Of a stretch of DNA of 59,733 nucleotides, positions 40,901 through 49,544 are shown piece by piece (position 1 is the stretch's first letter; the number at the start of each line of letters is the position of its first letter). The DNA lies in IMG/VR virus record IMGVR_UViG_3300043444_000048, positions 1 through 59,733 of that record; one strand, written 5' to 3'. Made by a program: the position numbers and the translations under genes. This DNA comes from a virus. Under the pieces are notes generated by a model, which was given only the letters and a program-made list of their open reading frames with translations, had not been told where the DNA came from and did no database searches.

Positions 40901-43900
40901 ATACAGTCACTGTCGGCAATGGGAGAAGGCACCCTCTCTGCTGGACTGGAGTTTTACTTTGCTAACCCAGAAGCCCTTGATGAAGCTAACGCCCAAATTG
41001 CTGAGTTTAAGAAGCAGGCTGACAAGGGGCCAATTACCCAAAAGATGATTCAAGAGGTCTATGGTCAAGAGATGGTAGACAAGATTAAGACCAACCAGGC
41101 TTACTTCGATACCTTGCCAGATGATCAAAAGGTTGTTTATACAACTGTTCTTAAGATGATTGGAGAAATGGACCCAACAGCAAAGATGATTGCTGCAATT
41201 AACTTTGTTAAGAGTGGTAAGGGTGCAGACCAGTTTAAGAAAATGACTGGCATGGATTATGCCACAGCATCAGCTTCTGGAACAATGAGCTACGAGTGGG
41301 TAAATAGCAAGGCTGTTGAAGTGTTTGATACCTACGGTGCTGAAGCGGTAACAACTGCAGGAGACACCACAACCAAAACTTCTGCACCACCAACCACCAA
41401 TAATTCGGGTGGCAAGAAGGATGACCCATACGAAGACATTCTGCGTGACCTAAAGAGACTAAGAAACTGGACCATTAAGACTGCTGGTGGCTTTAAAGAG
41501 CTGCAACGTGTAATGGGCAAGTCTAACAATATGAAGATTCTTGGTGGTGTAGAGTCTAAGCTTCTAGAGTCTACTGCAGGTATTTCTGCACCACTAGCAA
41601 GCTACTTCGCTGGACTTGACGAAAAAACTCAAAAGCTGTTTTTCAAGATTGGTAAGGATGGCAAACTTGTTCTAACTAAGCAAGGCAAGTACTTCAAGCA
41701 AGCCTTTGACGAGAGAGCAGTTGGAAACGTATATGTTGGTTTGCAGGGGCAGCTAAAGACTCTGAAGCAGCAAAACATTGCAACTAAGAAGCTAGCAGAC
41801 ATGGGTCTTGATTGGGCTACCGCATCAGAGATGGCTGGCGACGCAGAGTTTGCAGCAGCGGTAGCTAGCGGAAAGAATGCTACAGAGCTACAGAAGATTG
41901 TAAACCTGAAGAAGCAAGAGCTAGAGCTTACAAAGAAGAGCAACGCCTTGCAAGAAGCTAGAATTGCAATTGATGAAAATAATGAGCAAACCAAGCTAAA
42001 CGATCTTATTGCTGCATACTCATTTGACGATCAGAAAGCTATTATGGCTAGCTCTCAGCTCCAAGAGCTAATCAAGACAGGTCAGGCAAACACAGCAGAG
42101 TTCCAAAGACTTCTGGCACAAGAGATTAAAAAGATTATCGACCAAGACTTTAGGGCAGCAGCAGATGCTCTAAAGCAAGCTGTCAAGGACTTTATGGCAC
42201 GTGCAAGGGCAGAAAGAACTGTTCAGTCACAGTTTGGAAAGTCTTCCCCAGTAGTCGCATCGGTAATTCAGTCAGACCAGCAGCTAATGGATATGATTAC
42301 CGCTGCACAGACAGCAGGTAAAGAGCTAGGTCAAGAGTTCTATGATAGACTACGCCAGCTTCTGTCAGATCCAGATACACTTGGTCAGGTATTTGACGAA
42401 GGTCTTAACAAAGCTTTCTCAGCTTTTGACGCACAGGAAAAGGCAATTGAGCTTAAGTTTGAGGCAGACACCAAGTTCTTGACTGATCCAGAAACTGGAG
42501 TCATATCAGTAGCACAGCGTAAGATTGCAGACCTAGAGTATGCTATCGATGATTACAACTATGGTCTTGAGCAGATTTCTCAAAAGGAAACAGAAATCAA
42601 TGAGAAGTATGACGAAAGATTTAAGGCTCTGGATGAAATCCGCAAGGTAAACGATAGACTTATCGCACAAGAGCAAGCTCAGCTAAATGTTGCAGATGCA
42701 CTTACTCGTGGTGATATCGCTGCAGCAGCTAGAGCAGTGCAAGACTACAGAGCAAAGCAGGTTGCTACCAATGCAGAAGCACAGCGTGATGCTCTTGAAA
42801 CCGCTAAGCAGAAGGAGCTAGACGCTCTCACAGCAACAGTTAATGGCAAGACTCTGACTCGCAAGCAGCTTGAAAAAGAAATTCAGACAATTAAGAACCA
42901 AATTCTTGAAATTGAAGAAAAGACTTTGGAGCCAGCTGAGAAGGCACTTAGAAACTTCACTGAGCAGCGTGACATCGCCATCTCTAACGTTACTGTTCTA
43001 GGTAAGACACGCCTAGAATGGGAGGGTATCCAGAACCAGGTAGCCATTGCAGCGGTTAATAACAATGCATTCCTCTCATCACTAATTGCTACCTTGTCAG
43101 TTGTAGAGGCACTAAAGAAGGCATACGGTGAGCTAGGAGGATCTACTCCAGGAAGCGTTAATATTGCAACTTCTCCAGCAGGAACTATTGCTAACTTTAC
43201 TACTCCAGAAAGCTCAACAGCAGAGCCAAGCAGCGTAACGATTAACCCAAACCTTACCGCTGCTGCACCTGTAGTTACCGCAACACCAGAAACAACTACC
43301 GCTGCTCCAGTGGTCGTGACAACAGCAGCACCTGCAGCCACATCGGCACCAGCAAAGAGCACTACCGCAGCTCCTAAGAAAACAACTACTGCAGCACCAA
43401 AAAAGGTTAATCCAGCTTATACTACTGCAAAAAATGCAGTGGATAACTTAACAGATCAGCTGGCTGATGCAAGAGCTAAAGTTTCTAAACACTCAAACCT
43501 TCTTGCAGGTTTTGAGAGATCGAGAAATGCAGTACCACCAGCATATAGGTACACCTATGATGATGACATTGCTGCACAAAAGAAACTAATTTCTCAGTGG
43601 CAATCAACTATTAATTGGACTGGCAAGGCTTTGCAGGATGCACAGTCAAAGCTTGCAAAGACTCCACAATACCTTGCTATGGGTGGACTTGTCAAGGGCT
43701 TTAATACAGGTGGGTTTGTTTCTCAGGGTACTGACACTGTTCCTGCAATGCTAACTCCAGGAGAATTTGTTGTTAAGAAGTATGCAGTAGACAGCTTTGG
43801 AATGGATAACCTAAAGGCAATTAATAATGGCACATACCAGGGTGAATCAGTGTATAATTATGAAGTAAACATTAGCGTTAAGTCAGATGCAGATGCAGAC

Positions 43901-43978
43901 CAGATTGCAAGAGCAGTAATCTCGCAGATCAAGCAGGTAGACTCGCAAAGAATTAGAGGAAATAGTTTTAATGGCTAG
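34919..43978 (+). CDS. Tape measure protein (3019 aa) with large inserted region
   Basis: The TP901-type core lies at about 180-440 ('NFGKNTQWAGRQLMVGFTIP', 'KLAGEFTKYGVQVEKTMKMA'). Hydrophobic segments near 545-580, 1515-1550 and 1735-1780 probably help DNA pass the membrane. The motif 'VPGPKGAGDVVPAMLSPGEA' occurs near 678 and again near 1298. A related 'GTDTVPAMLTPGEFVV' occurs near 2932. Between the first two lies a 600-residue, R/K-rich stretch of different composition. A Thr/Ala/Pro linker (about 2760-2830) precedes the C-terminal part. At about 0.15 nm per residue, a tail near 450 nm is expected. Confidence 0.92.
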   Translation: MTDIRSDIIINVDTSIGIAEIKNLQRQIAELNAQLLKSGAQQARAAQNIQRNLINNINATGQFAASVKNISSTAESFTTALERNKLGMGEYFRYAGGASKTFGKLFKREFDTIQQVAESRVKTLQTQYVKLGRDANGALKAIQVRPLALDMENLATKTAIAAQKQQLMNQLLKQGSTNLLNFGKNTQWAGRQLMVGFTIPLAYLGSVASKTFMQMEEQAIRFKRVYGDTFTATSETDKMIDQVKKLAGEFTKYGVQVEKTMKMAADAAAMGKMGADLLAQIKEASTLAVLGGVEQEQALETTISLTNAFGIAAEKLAGKINFLNAVENQTVTSIEDLTIAIPKAAPVIKQLGGDVEDLTFFLTAMKEGGINASEGANALKSGLASLINPTDKASKFLAGFGINLKGIVEANKGNVKGLVVDFAQALDTLDPLSKARAIEQLFGKFQFSRLSTLFQNVIAEGSQAERVLKLTRNSTEELAILSERELKRVEESPMYKFKKAVEDLKVSLVPLGEAFLKAVTPLVEFAKGFLDRFNSMGEGAKQFAVIATTVVAGIGPVLLMTFGLIANGVANLIKMFAAISNIFRGAGKSSADLGTQTEYMTQQQLEAAAVAASLDQTHAKLIQTFGVETAAVEKLATAYARAVVAQSKLVGSPIPAGKGRGAAPAKPMKLQSGILSVPGPKGAGDVVPAMLSPGEAVIPAKQSQKYAGLIQGMMKDEIPGFRFGRNPFASMLGRSRVAVRMKQEDLQAALGAGKKARYQNAFATGTGADYLTTSGLQNPAQAKLRSAMERDVFGIPLDAAAGSRPTYGYARTSPLQAIINKLFGFKGRQFNTVTANQRIGEKKFWSPANQPDVKYPELDRNDPLARYGDVDLITRRSVAKRSSAHVGDALIRYNRVLGGRKSVVPVDPRFGAAPIKGATQSQLDKAMFDTLNSPFGNNRVPGTNMYNANPKPGYVETYTPGGFGLNEVSRIVTRDRGTAKQLQKLVDRAGLRIKVTPQNAPLVVRMLSNVIGSRFSEGSDKISANIIRELRSKLRGSPTAISDAYKGVTYGALAQEDALVKSLATKYGLSQSQVLSLLGTDNSHIGKVTRTVTIGGSTEEAKLWRMQDIQKDHRAVNQILENISVMGSPKGSFLQSLTAEEISRSQKIGLEDARRELANIQAGGHPTSRAGYQVLKGIADITANKFPTKATGVRAKILSELLDFRFKDKTAGSYFKALEAKKLTLPADDKITSRGIAQQDRRIATANQQLALLPSVKRPAKNPTTKVQAPKLTRGSKQQAAISMAQLLGKRYASGVVSVPGPKGAGDVVPAMLSPGEAVIPAKMSEKYAPLISSMISDSVPGYAQGRQRRNRANFGNNYGPIARGEMTPPVSQTQVSASVANTLMASMKSSRVKTAFGNIATSVGNSISSGLSSIKGKIIDAASSAKEKMSGAKSPQAGQIVQTGNRYYEIGADGKKRPIKKADAVAKQQQQAKPSLGSRLSGRLGTVGMVGSTVGMGMMMSGDPNMQQAGGAVMAASMIAPLLPMLMNPIGLAVAMLAGLAATVVLLNQAYKENVKKTYELTMAVGGSTKSIRKLSEFTGNVTAGEIMDKRRSKGVDIFQVAAGKTGFGDAFLQSEAGQALKASLGESLKTNGREAAATSLTNQMATAVASGALSAGQARDIVAAIGKEMDDYSFSIGVNSKLLSVLGPNGENLLTDPLQVRLDLVKSSQAEVKKFGKVWDEEVNLDIANDLDQGGFAGSVAAIAGSVALISTAMAGFTAGTSLIVAGLAAAVAGTAAYFSTAEDFSKDAAATGAFVANSAIALQTNKEMVDSLQIQYEQERAIALAKKDSAEVSRLDLQYAEDRQALLSEYATTVKSIQDTFATADNQQSVLDEYETLTKEMYKDDPLSGKILEGIESQLDALTDDKEVVIRAALLSKDLSPTAAQALLSGENIDRNVSLYVKLGGSGYSKLEQTVALFDEGSKTKDAFRDKVNSFVDPVEAEKFVASFDPVIQSLSAMGEGTLSAGLEFYFANPEALDEANAQIAEFKKQADKGPITQKMIQEVYGQEMVDKIKTNQAYFDTLPDDQKVVYTTVLKMIGEMDPTAKMIAAINFVKSGKGADQFKKMTGMDYATASASGTMSYEWVNSKAVEVFDTYGAEAVTTAGDTTTKTSAPPTTNNSGGKKDDPYEDILRDLKRLRNWTIKTAGGFKELQRVMGKSNNMKILGGVESKLLESTAGISAPLASYFAGLDEKTQKLFFKIGKDGKLVLTKQGKYFKQAFDERAVGNVYVGLQGQLKTLKQQNIATKKLADMGLDWATASEMAGDAEFAAAVASGKNATELQKIVNLKKQELELTKKSNALQEARIAIDENNEQTKLNDLIAAYSFDDQKAIMASSQLQELIKTGQANTAEFQRLLAQEIKKIIDQDFRAAADALKQAVKDFMARARAERTVQSQFGKSSPVVASVIQSDQQLMDMITAAQTAGKELGQEFYDRLRQLLSDPDTLGQVFDEGLNKAFSAFDAQEKAIELKFEADTKFLTDPETGVISVAQRKIADLEYAIDDYNYGLEQISQKETEINEKYDERFKALDEIRKVNDRLIAQEQAQLNVADALTRGDIAAAARAVQDYRAKQVATNAEAQRDALETAKQKELDALTATVNGKTLTRKQLEKEIQTIKNQILEIEEKTLEPAEKALRNFTEQRDIAISNVTVLGKTRLEWEGIQNQVAIAAVNNNAFLSSLIATLSVVEALKKAYGELGGSTPGSVNIATSPAGTIANFTTPESSTAEPSSVTINPNLTAAAPVVTATPETTTAAPVVVTTAAPAATSAPAKSTTAAPKKTTTAAPKKVNPAYTTAKNAVDNLTDQLADARAKVSKHSNLLAGFERSRNAVPPAYRYTYDDDIAAQKKLISQWQSTINWTGKALQDAQSKLAKTPQYLAMGGLVKGFNTGGFVSQGTDTVPAMLTPGEFVVKKYAVDSFGMDNLKAINNGTYQGESVYNYEVNISVKSDADADQIARAVISQIKQVDSQRIRGNSFNG

Positions 43979-44699
43979 TATTAGTTACTTCTCTGGAAGA
44001 AAGCGTTATGGCAGACCACAAGCCATGCTGTTTTCTGATAACCCAGGAACACTACATGTAATAAACCAAGGCACAGAGAATGAGCAAAAGTTCTATCTTC
44101 CAGATGGCTTTGAGGTAGGAACTAACGAGCTAAACATTACTAATCCTGACCTGATTGACCAATTCATAATCCTGTCTGATGACAATAGGTCTGAAATTAA
44201 GTTTGCAACTGAAAGAATTGAAAAGCGTCAAAGAATGATTAATGGTAGAATGCGTTCATACCACATTGCCGATAAGCTAAAGATTGATGTATCTTGGGAC
44301 ATGTTGCCATCAAGAGCGTTCAGCTCTTTTGCATCTTTTGACCCAGAAACAGGTGAGAAGACTTTTGTAAGTGCAGTAGACAATGACAATAATCAGCTGA
44401 CTCCAGACAAGAAAGTAAGCCCATTCGGCTCTCAGTTCTATCCAGATCAGCAGTATACTTCAGATGGTGGAGCTGGTGGTGTAGAGCTTCTTAAGTGGTA
44501 TGAAAACCACCCTGGCTCATTCTGGGTATTTTTGTCTTACGACAAGTATTCAGCTTTTGACAACTCTCCGTTTAACAATCTTACCAAGTATAGCCAAGTT
44601 GTAGAGGTATTCTTTGACGAGTTTACATACTCTGTTGTTAAGCGTGGTAGGGCTAACCATGATTTCTGGAACGTATCGTTGACGCTAGAAGAGGTTTAA
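43971..44699 (+). CDS. Distal tail / minor tail protein
   Basis: A 242-aa protein overlapping the tape-measure end by eight bases. The N-terminus 'ISYFSGRKRYGRPQAMLFSD' and the strands 'DKLKIDVSWDMLPSRAFSSF', 'FWVFLSYDKYSAFDN' and the closing 'HDFWNVSLTLEEV' suggest a beta-sandwich tail-tip protein. The first gene after the tape measure usually encodes the distal tail (Dit-like) protein, the hub ring on which the baseplate forms. The sequence does not show a clear Dit family match, so this is by position. Confidence 0.65.
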   Translation: MASISYFSGRKRYGRPQAMLFSDNPGTLHVINQGTENEQKFYLPDGFEVGTNELNITNPDLIDQFIILSDDNRSEIKFATERIEKRQRMINGRMRSYHIADKLKIDVSWDMLPSRAFSSFASFDPETGEKTFVSAVDNDNNQLTPDKKVSPFGSQFYPDQQYTSDGGAGGVELLKWYENHPGSFWVFLSYDKYSAFDNSPFNNLTKYSQVVEVFFDEFTYSVVKRGRANHDFWNVSLTLEEV

Positions 44700-44700
44700 G

Positions 44701-47700
44701 TTGTTCGTAGATAAAGATCTCAAGAAGCACCTGGAAACTTCGTCGGTAATTAAGAACCAATCTCTTGTAACTGCCGAATGGAACATGAATATTGCTACCA
44801 ACGTAACAAAGCTTGGAAACTATAAGTATCGACCATATGAAAATGTAGCCTTGCCTATAGGGCAAAGATCGGTATATGCTACTCTAAACAACGCTTTTGA
44901 CCCCAATGACACAGGACTGTTCTACACTGGTGCTACAGACAGCGACATTATCATAGATGGTGGGTACGATAACTCAGATCAGCCAATGGCTTTTGTTAGG
45001 CCAAAGCAAAAAGAAAAGCTGCTATATTCTTTAGAGAGTTGCATTGAAAGATTTAGACCACGCTCAGGCATCAACAAGCTAAGGTGGTTTGACAACTCGT
45101 ATTCTCATTTCACTAACTCTAACCTTTCTACTAGACCTAGATACTATATGGCTCATAAGGATGATCCATTCAAGTACTGGTCATCGTATAGAATGGACGG
45201 TACAGTCGAAAGAGGTATTGCAAACTCTTCTAGACAATTCTCTGGAACAAACTATATTGATGATGCAGCCCCATTCGTAGTATATTCATCACCAGTTCCT
45301 GCTAACAGACTAGTTGTTAAGATGCAGACAAATGTTGGCTCTACTAATCTAGGACCATTTAGCAATAGTTTTGGTGAGTTTGCAGACCCATTCTTTGGAG
45401 CAGAAAACATGTCTGTTCCACAAAGATGGAAGGTCCAGTACCTAAACAACGGCTCGTGGCAAGACGCAGTAGTCTTCAATGAATTCTCTACTAGAAATGA
45501 CGGATCTTCTGTAATTGGCCCTGATGGCTATGTTGAGCTAGCATATGGACTAATCATTCCAGAGCAATACAAGTCAAACTTTATTCTTTATGACACTATC
45601 TCTACTAGCTTTGCATTGCCAGCAGAGGCTCTAGAGGGTCAGGCCTGGCTTGTAGCGTCTGGCACCAATGACTCTGGAACTGTTCACGTATGGTCAAACG
45701 GCAGCTTTAAGTCTTTTAAGGCTAGATATGGCTGGTACTTGTTAAGTGAACCTATGGAGTCATCTCTAACCATGGCTACTAAGTTAGTCAACCCAGACCA
45801 ATTTCATGATCCTGTATCTGCAAACATAGTGTATAGGGAGTTCCAATATGTTTCTGGAATTCGGGTAGTAGTTGACACAATGGTAAAGCCAGACTCTACA
45901 TTTGACCTTATCGAGATGTCTCCAAGGCTTGCTGTAGACCTGACAGACAAAGTGTCTTCTTTTAATGTCACTAAGACAGCGTCTGACCTAGGAGTTAGTG
46001 GTCTTCCTGTTGGGCAGCTGCTGGCAGGTACTGGAGACGTAGACATTTTTGACTATGATATGGCATTCTCTAAAACTAACTCTTCTAGTATAATTGCAGA
46101 CTACGCATCTCAAAGTGTTCAGATTAAATTTTACGAGACTATTTATGATGTTCCCCAGTATGACACTGCTGGCAATAACACTGGTCTAGCCAACTACTAT
46201 GTCCCCCTAAAGACCATGTTCTCTGAGGGTTTCCCAACTATTGACTCTAACTCTAGAAACGTTCAGCTAAAGCTTAGAGATAAATTCTTCTACTTTGAAT
46301 TTTTGACGGCACCGCAGATATTCATCCAGAATGTCTCTCTAAGCTATGCTGTGTCTACTATTCTAGATTACATTGGTTTCTCTAACTACACTTTTAAGAG
46401 GATGCCAGACGAAAATGAGCCAATCATTCCATTCTTCTTTATTCAACCTGAGACTTCTGTGGCACAGGTGCTGCAGGACTTGGCTATCTCCACACAAACA
46501 ACCATGTTCTTTGACGAATACAACAACTTTGTAGTCATGAGCAAAGACTATATGTTGCCATCAAATGACAATAGACCACTAGATGTTGTGCTAGTCGGCA
46601 GCAAGGACTTTGAGTCGGATGGAGTATACTCTAATAAGGCAACCAATGGTGAGCTCCCACTAGCAAACATTATTGAAATTGCTTCACAGGATAATCAGGT
46701 ATACAACGATGGCTCTATTCAGTATACGCATAGATATATTCAGCGTTCTATAGGAAAGCTAAGCCAGGCATCATTTACTGAAAAAGACCAGACCTGGATA
46801 TACAAGCCAGCATTGCTTTGGGAAATTGCTCCACAAGACAGTCCAAAATCGGTTAACAATGAAGTGTCTTCAGTGTCTAACTACGCCCTGACAGCAGTTC
46901 CTCTGAACTCAGACTTGCCAGATCGTGCTCCAATTGTTTCTAGCAATCAGATTTTGTACAATACTATCGACCTAGGAGAAGCTGTTTTTTGGCTAGGCAG
47001 ATACAATGGCTACCTATATGCTAACGGTGAGATTATTAGATTTGACGCTATCCAGTACACAATTCCTGGGTATGTTGCTGAAGATGGCACAAGCAACTTT
47101 TGGATTTCTAGCGTACGAGAATACCAACAGTACTTCTCAAACATTCCGTTTAATGGAAAGCTTTACCCGACAGGTCTGGTGAGAATCTATACAGAGCCAC
47201 ACTACGAGACTATTGGTAACATTACTCGTATGAAGAATGGCAATGTGGCTAAGCACGGTAGAGGACAGTTTGGTACTCCAGTTGTATATCACAATGCTGG
47301 CCTTAATTCCCACTGGACTGACAACGCCAATGTTCATGCTTGCAAGATGCAAACAGACTACTTGTTTGGTAACAAGGTGTTTACTGGAACTGCAGACAGC
47401 ACAGTCGCAGGAGACTCTCCAGCGGTAGCAATTAGGTTAAATCGTACAGGAATTATCAAGAATTTCCTAAGTGCAACATTCAACTCCGAGTCTGAGCTAA
47501 GCTCTCTATACTCTACTCAGACTGGAACTGTTCAGTCTTCTGCATTAGTTATGCAGGGAGGAAGCTTCTTTAGTACAGAAACTCCTCTACAGTATATGTC
47601 TTACGTTCACAAGCCACTCAAGAACAACTATAAGCACTTTGGAACTAGAATGAGAATTGTTGGTAGGATTGAGAATGACTCTAACAATACGCAGACTGCG

Positions 47701-49050
47701 TCTGGCTCAATGTCATACTTTGTTTCACAAAATGCAACGCCAGACAAGACACCAGTTATTGGTGGTGGCTCAGGAGGTCTTGGAATCTTTGTTAATCCAG
47801 CAAAAAACACAGGCTACTTCTTTGAGATGATTGCTCTAGCGAGCACAAACATTGATGAGATTGACTCGGTAGCTGACGTAGTGTTCTACAAGGTTGTAGC
47901 ATCTGGAAGCGAAGCAATCCCAATCAAACTTTGGTCTGGAATTGCTGGGAATAGTGTTGATGATGGTAACTTTGCTGGGCAGTATAGGGTTACTGCTGAA
48001 GAAAGACCATCAGTATACGATATCTCTGTAGAGTACCAGGATGTTGGAAAGATTAGAAAGTTCTATCTATATATTAACGGCAGTTTGGTCCAGATTGTAG
48101 ATGATGCAGACCCACTTCCAATCTACAACAACATGGCTTTGTTCGTCCGTGGAACTTCTAAGTGTATGTTTGAAAATGTGTATGCCCTGACATCTAACTA
48201 TGCTCAAAATACCGCTACTGCAGTCAACTTGCCATCAAATTCAGTCTTTGCCAATAAGGCAATCACGGTTAATGATACGTTTAGAAAGTATGCCTTGAGC
48301 GGTATGGTTGAGTCTTCCTACCTGTCAAACATTAGCCCATCTCAGCCACCATCGTATGATATGTACTTTGAAGAATTTGGGACAATCATGCGTGAAGCAG
48401 CATACATGAACGTTAAGTATGAGGTGTTCCCAGCACTAACTGCACAGCTATCTCCAACTTTTAGCAGCCTAAAGGGATATACAGTTTCTGGTTTTTCTGC
48501 TGGGGCATATGGAGCAGAGTTCCTAATCTTCAACACAACAGACGCACCAATAAGCCTAGATGAGACTAGCGGAAACTACCTAAGAATTCAGGGTGCAGCT
48601 ATTACTCAAGAGTCAGAAAACGACCTAACTGTCGACGAGTATTTTGCAAAGACGGGTAGTTTTAGCGACCAAGAGCTATCTTCTGGAAACTCCGTGATAT
48701 TCTCACCAGCTAGACAGCAAAAGCTGTTCTACGACATTAAGAACAGCAGAATTACTTATGGCAAGAATGCATTCTCGCTAGCTGCTCCCTATATCCAAAG
48801 CCACGACGAAGCTTGGAACCTCATGGGATGGCTAACAAAGAAGATCATGAAGCCAAGAATGTCTGTTGGCATTAAGATATTCTCTAACCCAACAATTCAG
48901 CTTGGAGATATTGTAAGCATTCACTATAGGGACAATAGCCAGGATGTAGTTATCCCTAGCGATAAAAAGTTTGTGGTGTACAATATTTCTCATACAAGAA
49001 GTTTGGATGGACCAGACATGACTGTATACCTAAGTGAGGTTGGTGAATAA
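44701..49050 (+). CDS. Large tail-tip protein (Tal-like hub/adhesin, 1449 aa)
   Basis: TTG start with GAGG seven bases upstream. Second gene after the tape measure and large, as typical for tail-associated hub proteins. 'MSPRLAVDLTDKVSSFNVTK' near 400 and 'NGELPLANIIEIASQDNQVY' near 650 suggest hub beta-domains. Residues about 975-1170 look like a LamG/concanavalin sandwich ('KHFGTRMRIVGRIENDSNNT', 'IRKFYLYINGSLVQIVDDA', 'NMALFVRGTSKCMFENVYAL'). The C-terminal 'VGIKIFSNPTIQLGDIVSIH' resembles the end of hub proteins. No peptidase or lysozyme motif was seen. Confidence 0.7.
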   Translation: MFVDKDLKKHLETSSVIKNQSLVTAEWNMNIATNVTKLGNYKYRPYENVALPIGQRSVYATLNNAFDPNDTGLFYTGATDSDIIIDGGYDNSDQPMAFVRPKQKEKLLYSLESCIERFRPRSGINKLRWFDNSYSHFTNSNLSTRPRYYMAHKDDPFKYWSSYRMDGTVERGIANSSRQFSGTNYIDDAAPFVVYSSPVPANRLVVKMQTNVGSTNLGPFSNSFGEFADPFFGAENMSVPQRWKVQYLNNGSWQDAVVFNEFSTRNDGSSVIGPDGYVELAYGLIIPEQYKSNFILYDTISTSFALPAEALEGQAWLVASGTNDSGTVHVWSNGSFKSFKARYGWYLLSEPMESSLTMATKLVNPDQFHDPVSANIVYREFQYVSGIRVVVDTMVKPDSTFDLIEMSPRLAVDLTDKVSSFNVTKTASDLGVSGLPVGQLLAGTGDVDIFDYDMAFSKTNSSSIIADYASQSVQIKFYETIYDVPQYDTAGNNTGLANYYVPLKTMFSEGFPTIDSNSRNVQLKLRDKFFYFEFLTAPQIFIQNVSLSYAVSTILDYIGFSNYTFKRMPDENEPIIPFFFIQPETSVAQVLQDLAISTQTTMFFDEYNNFVVMSKDYMLPSNDNRPLDVVLVGSKDFESDGVYSNKATNGELPLANIIEIASQDNQVYNDGSIQYTHRYIQRSIGKLSQASFTEKDQTWIYKPALLWEIAPQDSPKSVNNEVSSVSNYALTAVPLNSDLPDRAPIVSSNQILYNTIDLGEAVFWLGRYNGYLYANGEIIRFDAIQYTIPGYVAEDGTSNFWISSVREYQQYFSNIPFNGKLYPTGLVRIYTEPHYETIGNITRMKNGNVAKHGRGQFGTPVVYHNAGLNSHWTDNANVHACKMQTDYLFGNKVFTGTADSTVAGDSPAVAIRLNRTGIIKNFLSATFNSESELSSLYSTQTGTVQSSALVMQGGSFFSTETPLQYMSYVHKPLKNNYKHFGTRMRIVGRIENDSNNTQTASGSMSYFVSQNATPDKTPVIGGGSGGLGIFVNPAKNTGYFFEMIALASTNIDEIDSVADVVFYKVVASGSEAIPIKLWSGIAGNSVDDGNFAGQYRVTAEERPSVYDISVEYQDVGKIRKFYLYINGSLVQIVDDADPLPIYNNMALFVRGTSKCMFENVYALTSNYAQNTATAVNLPSNSVFANKAITVNDTFRKYALSGMVESSYLSNISPSQPPSYDMYFEEFGTIMREAAYMNVKYEVFPALTAQLSPTFSSLKGYTVSGFSAGAYGAEFLIFNTTDAPISLDETSGNYLRIQGAAITQESENDLTVDEYFAKTGSFSDQELSSGNSVIFSPARQQKLFYDIKNSRITYGKNAFSLAAPYIQSHDEAWNLMGWLTKKIMKPRMSVGIKIFSNPTIQLGDIVSIHYRDNSQDVVIPSDKKFVVYNISHTRSLDGPDMTVYLSEVGE

Positions 49051-49544
49051 TGGTTGATGCAGTGCCAAATCTGCCCTTAGTTCAGGCCAACCTGTCTGCT
49101 GCTAATGGGGCAACAAAGAAGGCAGAGCCAGACAGAATTTTGATGGATAGTCAAAACATTCCTGTTTCTGCTATTCCACAGCTACTGCTTGAAAACATTG
49201 GTGGTCAAGAATTGCTTAGCTTGTCTAGGCACGACCTTGTCAATGGTCAGAGTGTTGTATACAGACCAATTAAGAACTTGTCTGATCTTGCTAATCGATA
49301 TGGCCCACAGAACTTAGTCGCTCTGCAGTCACCTGGCAATGTTATTTTTAATAACTTTTCTATTAAACTTGGAGATAAGATTCCAGATGTTGGCACAGGT
49401 TTGTATGGTGAAACGGTATATATTGAAGAAGGAACAAATAACCTAATTATCAATGTATTTAACATGGCAGATGACGAGCAGGTAGAAGTAGAGATATTAG
49501 TCTCTGGAGCTATTCAAGATGATACAATAGAGGTTGGAGAATAA
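49050..49544 (+). CDS. Minor tail protein, small (164 aa)
   Basis: A 164-aa protein joined to both neighbours by one-base overlaps. A flexible N-terminus (1-55) is followed by a helix and beta-strands ('GNVIFNNFSIKLGDKIPDVG', 'VYIEEGTNNLIINVFNMADD', 'VEVEILVSGAI'). No named family is recognised. Its strict co-translation with the hub and the next tail protein suggests a structural role in the tail tip. Confidence 0.65.
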   Translation: MVDAVPNLPLVQANLSAANGATKKAEPDRILMDSQNIPVSAIPQLLLENIGGQELLSLSRHDLVNGQSVVYRPIKNLSDLANRYGPQNLVALQSPGNVIFNNFSIKLGDKIPDVGTGLYGETVYIEEGTNNLIINVFNMADDEQVEVEILVSGAIQDDTIEVGE

